From assembly GCA_964030475.1 (NCBI GenBank), contig CAXIPT010000002.1, forward strand, positions 3,721,959 to 3,785,958: 64,000 nucleotides of DNA, written 5' to 3'. This document shows, piece after piece, positions 62,517 through 64,000 of the stretch; position 1 is the stretch's first letter, and each line of letters starts with the position of its first letter. The position numbers and the translations under genes were made by a program. A model generated the notes under the pieces. The model did not search any database. It was given only the letters and a program-made list of their open reading frames with translations, and was not told the origin of the DNA. Source of the stretch: Tethya wilhelma. Taxonomy: Eukaryota > Porifera > Demospongiae > Tethyida > Tethyidae.

Positions 62517-63596
62517 GTGACACCATGGACATGCAGCAGTGGATAGGAGCCATCAACAAGGCGGCCGCCCGCTATTCCTCCCCTCCCTTAGCTGCTCCGA
62601 TCTCCTCCAGCAGTGGATTCCAGCGACCCACCTTCCCGCTAGCTCCCACTAGGAACAGTCTAGAAGACCAGATATCAGCACACGAATCAAAGGTAATGGA
62701 TACCGTATGGTGGGAAAGTTTTGCCGTATTGTATGGGCATTGCGCAATTCATCCGCAAAAGTTAAAATGCAAAAATCTTTGATGAGAGACATCCATAAAT
62801 GTTAGACATGTACGTATGTTACGGAGAATTTCACGGATAGGAAAACTTTCGTGGATGGATCGTGATTTGCGGAAACTACGAAAGTTAAACCCCGCGAAAC
62901 TTTCCCGCTATACTGTATTCCATCTACAGTATGTGTATGTACAGTATATTATGATGGAAAAATACTTTGCTTGCTTGCCTTTGCTTTGTTGGTGTGCTTT
63001 TAAAGGAATGAATTAATGTTTTTTTGTTGTCATTTTCTTTCAGGCCAAGTCACTAGAAAAGGATTTGATAGAACACCAAGCTTACAAGCCAACAGGCTCA
63101 AAAGCCAAACACAACCAACTGCAAGTAAGGAACACAGACAAAAAATGATCATGTGATCACATGAAAAGTTATTACAGAATATATTAGTTTTTCAGCATGG
63201 TGGAGAAAGAGTCAGCCTTTTGAATAGAACCATAATTATAATGAGCCCTCTCTCACACACACACACACTCACCTACAGAACTGGTTTGACAAGTTTGAAT
63301 ATCTTCAGTTCGAATCAAACCGTTTCCGTATCTACCTAGCCTCTATCACGTCAGACACCATCATAGACTTCAACGCTCCTCTTCCCAGCGGCCTTGTCCC
63401 CTCCCCCAGCATCAGTACCCTTGCTACCCCAGGCACCGGCGAAGACTCCGAACTCTACAGGGCTAGTTTGACTCCGCCCCATTCCCCCTCTCGCTCGAGA
63501 CACGCTCTCGGAGGAGCTAGTGGGAGTGGCCAAAAGAAACCCTCGTCGCCGTTGGTTACGGTGAAGGGGAAAGGTGTTAGACAGAATCACAGTTAG
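56610..63596 (+). CDS. PSD: EFA6/PSD-type Arf6 guanine nucleotide exchange factor (PDZ-Sec7-PH)
   Basis: Exons: 56610-56765, 56849-56915, 57016-57295, 57475-57677, 58175-58506, 58664-58870, 59270-59521, a partial one from 59764, 60238-60431, 60753-60811, 60907-60990, 61055-61098, 61203-61266, 61376-61417, 61559-61640, 61770-61840, 62178-62323, 62518-62692, 63044-63124 and 63279-63596. The PDZ domain covers about residues 1-100 (SFGFSILGGHG). A long low-complexity linker follows. The Sec7 domain keeps the catalytic glutamate (SLTGESQERERIM) and LLLNTDLHND. The PH domain runs from YKEGFVLRKN to MQQWIGAINKA, followed by a helix as in EFA6. Sec7 activates Arf GTPases, EFA6 mainly Arf6, at the plasma membrane. 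The first Sec7 helices are missing, and exon phases do not match between 59521 and 60238, so an exon is absent. AATAAA signals lie near 63857 and 63928. Confidence 0.9.
57400..57473. repeat. CT then CA microsatellite with an N, at a splice acceptor
   Basis: CT run, N at 57423, then a CA run ending CACACAG as the acceptor of the exon at 57475. Confidence 0.9.
57845..58030. mobile_element. MITE with TACYGTAYAGC termini
   Basis: The left end TACTGTATAGCTTGTAAATT mirrors the right end AAATTTACCTGCTGTACGGT imperfectly. Internal GGCGAAATTT/AATTCGCC palindromes. It lies in an EFA6 intron. Confidence 0.65.
58999..59180. mobile_element. MITE with about 40-base inverted ends
   Basis: AGCTGGTACTTGCACTAT at the left pairs with ATAGTGCAAGTCCCAGCT at the right, extending inward through ATGGTTTA/TAAACCAT. 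It is non-coding and lies in an EFA6 intron. Confidence 0.75.
59597..59718. mobile_element. palindromic MITE
   Basis: CAGTGTAAT at the left pairs with ATTACACTG at the right, and inner segments TTTGGCGGATTTAATATTG and CAATATTAAAATCCGCCAAA also pair. It lies in an EFA6 intron. Confidence 0.65.
59791..59871. repeat. palindromic (CA)n(GT)n microsatellite
   Basis: A CA run switches directly to a GT run at ACACGTGT, a perfect inverted repeat. It follows the partial exon at 59764, and an expected exon is missing nearby. Confidence 0.9.
59928..60185. mobile_element. MITE with TAARGGAACTRTGTC termini
   Basis: TAAAGGAACTATGTCCC at the left pairs with GCGACACAGTTCCCTTA at the right. It contains short tandem AAAATGTCA units near 60092-60135 and lies in the same intron as the palindromic microsatellite. 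Confidence 0.7.
60481..60675. mobile_element. MITE of the TATAGCGGGAAA family
   Basis: Begins TATAGCGGGAAAGTTTTTG and ends AAACTTGCCGCTATA. It lies in the EFA6 intron between the two main Sec7 exons. Confidence 0.75.
61284..61329. repeat. (GT)n microsatellite
   Basis: GT run with one TATG interruption in an EFA6 intron. Further CA runs sit at 62150-62170 and 62480-62511, immediately before splice acceptors. Confidence 0.85.
62705..62913. mobile_element. MITE of the TATAGCGGGAAA family
   Basis: Begins GTATGGTGGGAAAGTTTTG and ends GAAACTTTCCCGCTATA. It lies in an EFA6 intron. Confidence 0.75.
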
Positions 63597-64000
63597 GAGA
63601 AAAGTTTTTTTTTTTCCGATTTAGCAAATCGTTTTTTTTTTTCTTGTTTTTTTTCCTTTTATATTCTTTTGGAGTGATTTGGTATGTATTCGTTTGTATT
63701 CTTTGGGTGTGTGTGGGTGTGTGTGTGTGTGTGTGTAGTTGTGTCACGTGATCTCAAAGCTGTGGTCACATGATCTGCATGTGAGCTATGTTATGCAAAG
63801 CTGATTGTACTATTGATTTGTGTTCAATGACACGCAAACACTTTGAGATTGCTATAATAAATGTAATTTTTGACCATGTTTTAACTCTCTGTATAATAAA
63901 TTATAATAATTGTACTTTGTGATTCAAAATAAAAGTGCTTGGGCATGCTTTAAATAATGTTATATGAAATTATGCTAATTTGATTATACCGCAGATATTT
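63597..64000. other. EFA6 3' untranslated region and downstream sequence
   Basis: T-rich tracts, a short GT run at 63705-63739 and AATAAA-type signals near 63857 and 63928. No further gene is seen. Confidence 0.6.

Overview
The window looks like nuclear DNA from a demosponge, most like an Amphimedon-type genome. This is an inference from gene content: DEATH-NACHT-LRR receptors, CARD and DEATH adaptors, a local expansion of tyrosine kinases, short introns with GT/AG boundaries, an AT-rich background and many CA/GT and CT/GA microsatellites. It is a draft assembly. There is one 145-base N gap, plus isolated single N positions at 25356, 33185, 38100, 41553, 43152 and 57423, several of which mark abrupt changes of content.

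Layout. (1) 1-18000 is a tyrosine-kinase cluster: a 5'-partial PH/proline-rich/tyrosine kinase gene (+), a CARD-like gene fused to the end of a PH domain and followed by a decayed kinase tail (+), a 5'-truncated kinase gene (-), and one complete ten-exon gene (-). The complete gene encodes a kinase domain, a coiled-coil-like helix, a PH domain, a proline-rich linker and a second, tyrosine-kinase domain. The two minus-strand genes lie in a tandem segmental duplication whose junction is visible near 11770. (2) 19082-30315 is a GOLD-domain gene with a 7.6-kb repeat-filled first intron. (3) 30567-41246 holds three NLR genes (DEATH, NACHT and, where complete, leucine-rich repeats). Two begin with an MGSC motif resembling a Src-type acylation signal. 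(4) 41973-48549 holds death-fold signalling genes, all on the minus strand: two DEATH-like domains plus a C-terminal SOCS box, a CARD-only protein, and two CARD-plus-DEATH adaptors with the same order as RAIDD/CRADD. (5) 48676-50113 is ribosomal protein S14 (uS11), divergent from a small basic protein gene. (6) 50114-56609 is repeat-rich and has no recognisable gene; it includes a 1036-base tandem duplication. (7) 56610-63596 is an EFA6/PSD-type Arf6 exchange factor (PDZ, Sec7, PH). One Sec7 exon appears to be missing at a palindromic CA/GT microsatellite.

How they may work together (inference). The NLRs, the CARD-DEATH adaptors, the CARD-only protein and the DEATH-SOCS protein form a physically clustered set with all the parts of an intracellular sensor-to-adaptor pathway: sensing through NACHT-LRR, DEATH-DEATH bridging, CARD output and SOCS-box turnover. 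The same CARD-like domain appears upstream of the kinase cluster, fused to the end of a PH domain, which suggests domain exchange between the two neighbouring families. Exon boundaries below were placed by hand from GT/AG sites, reading-frame phase and comparison between paralogues in the window.
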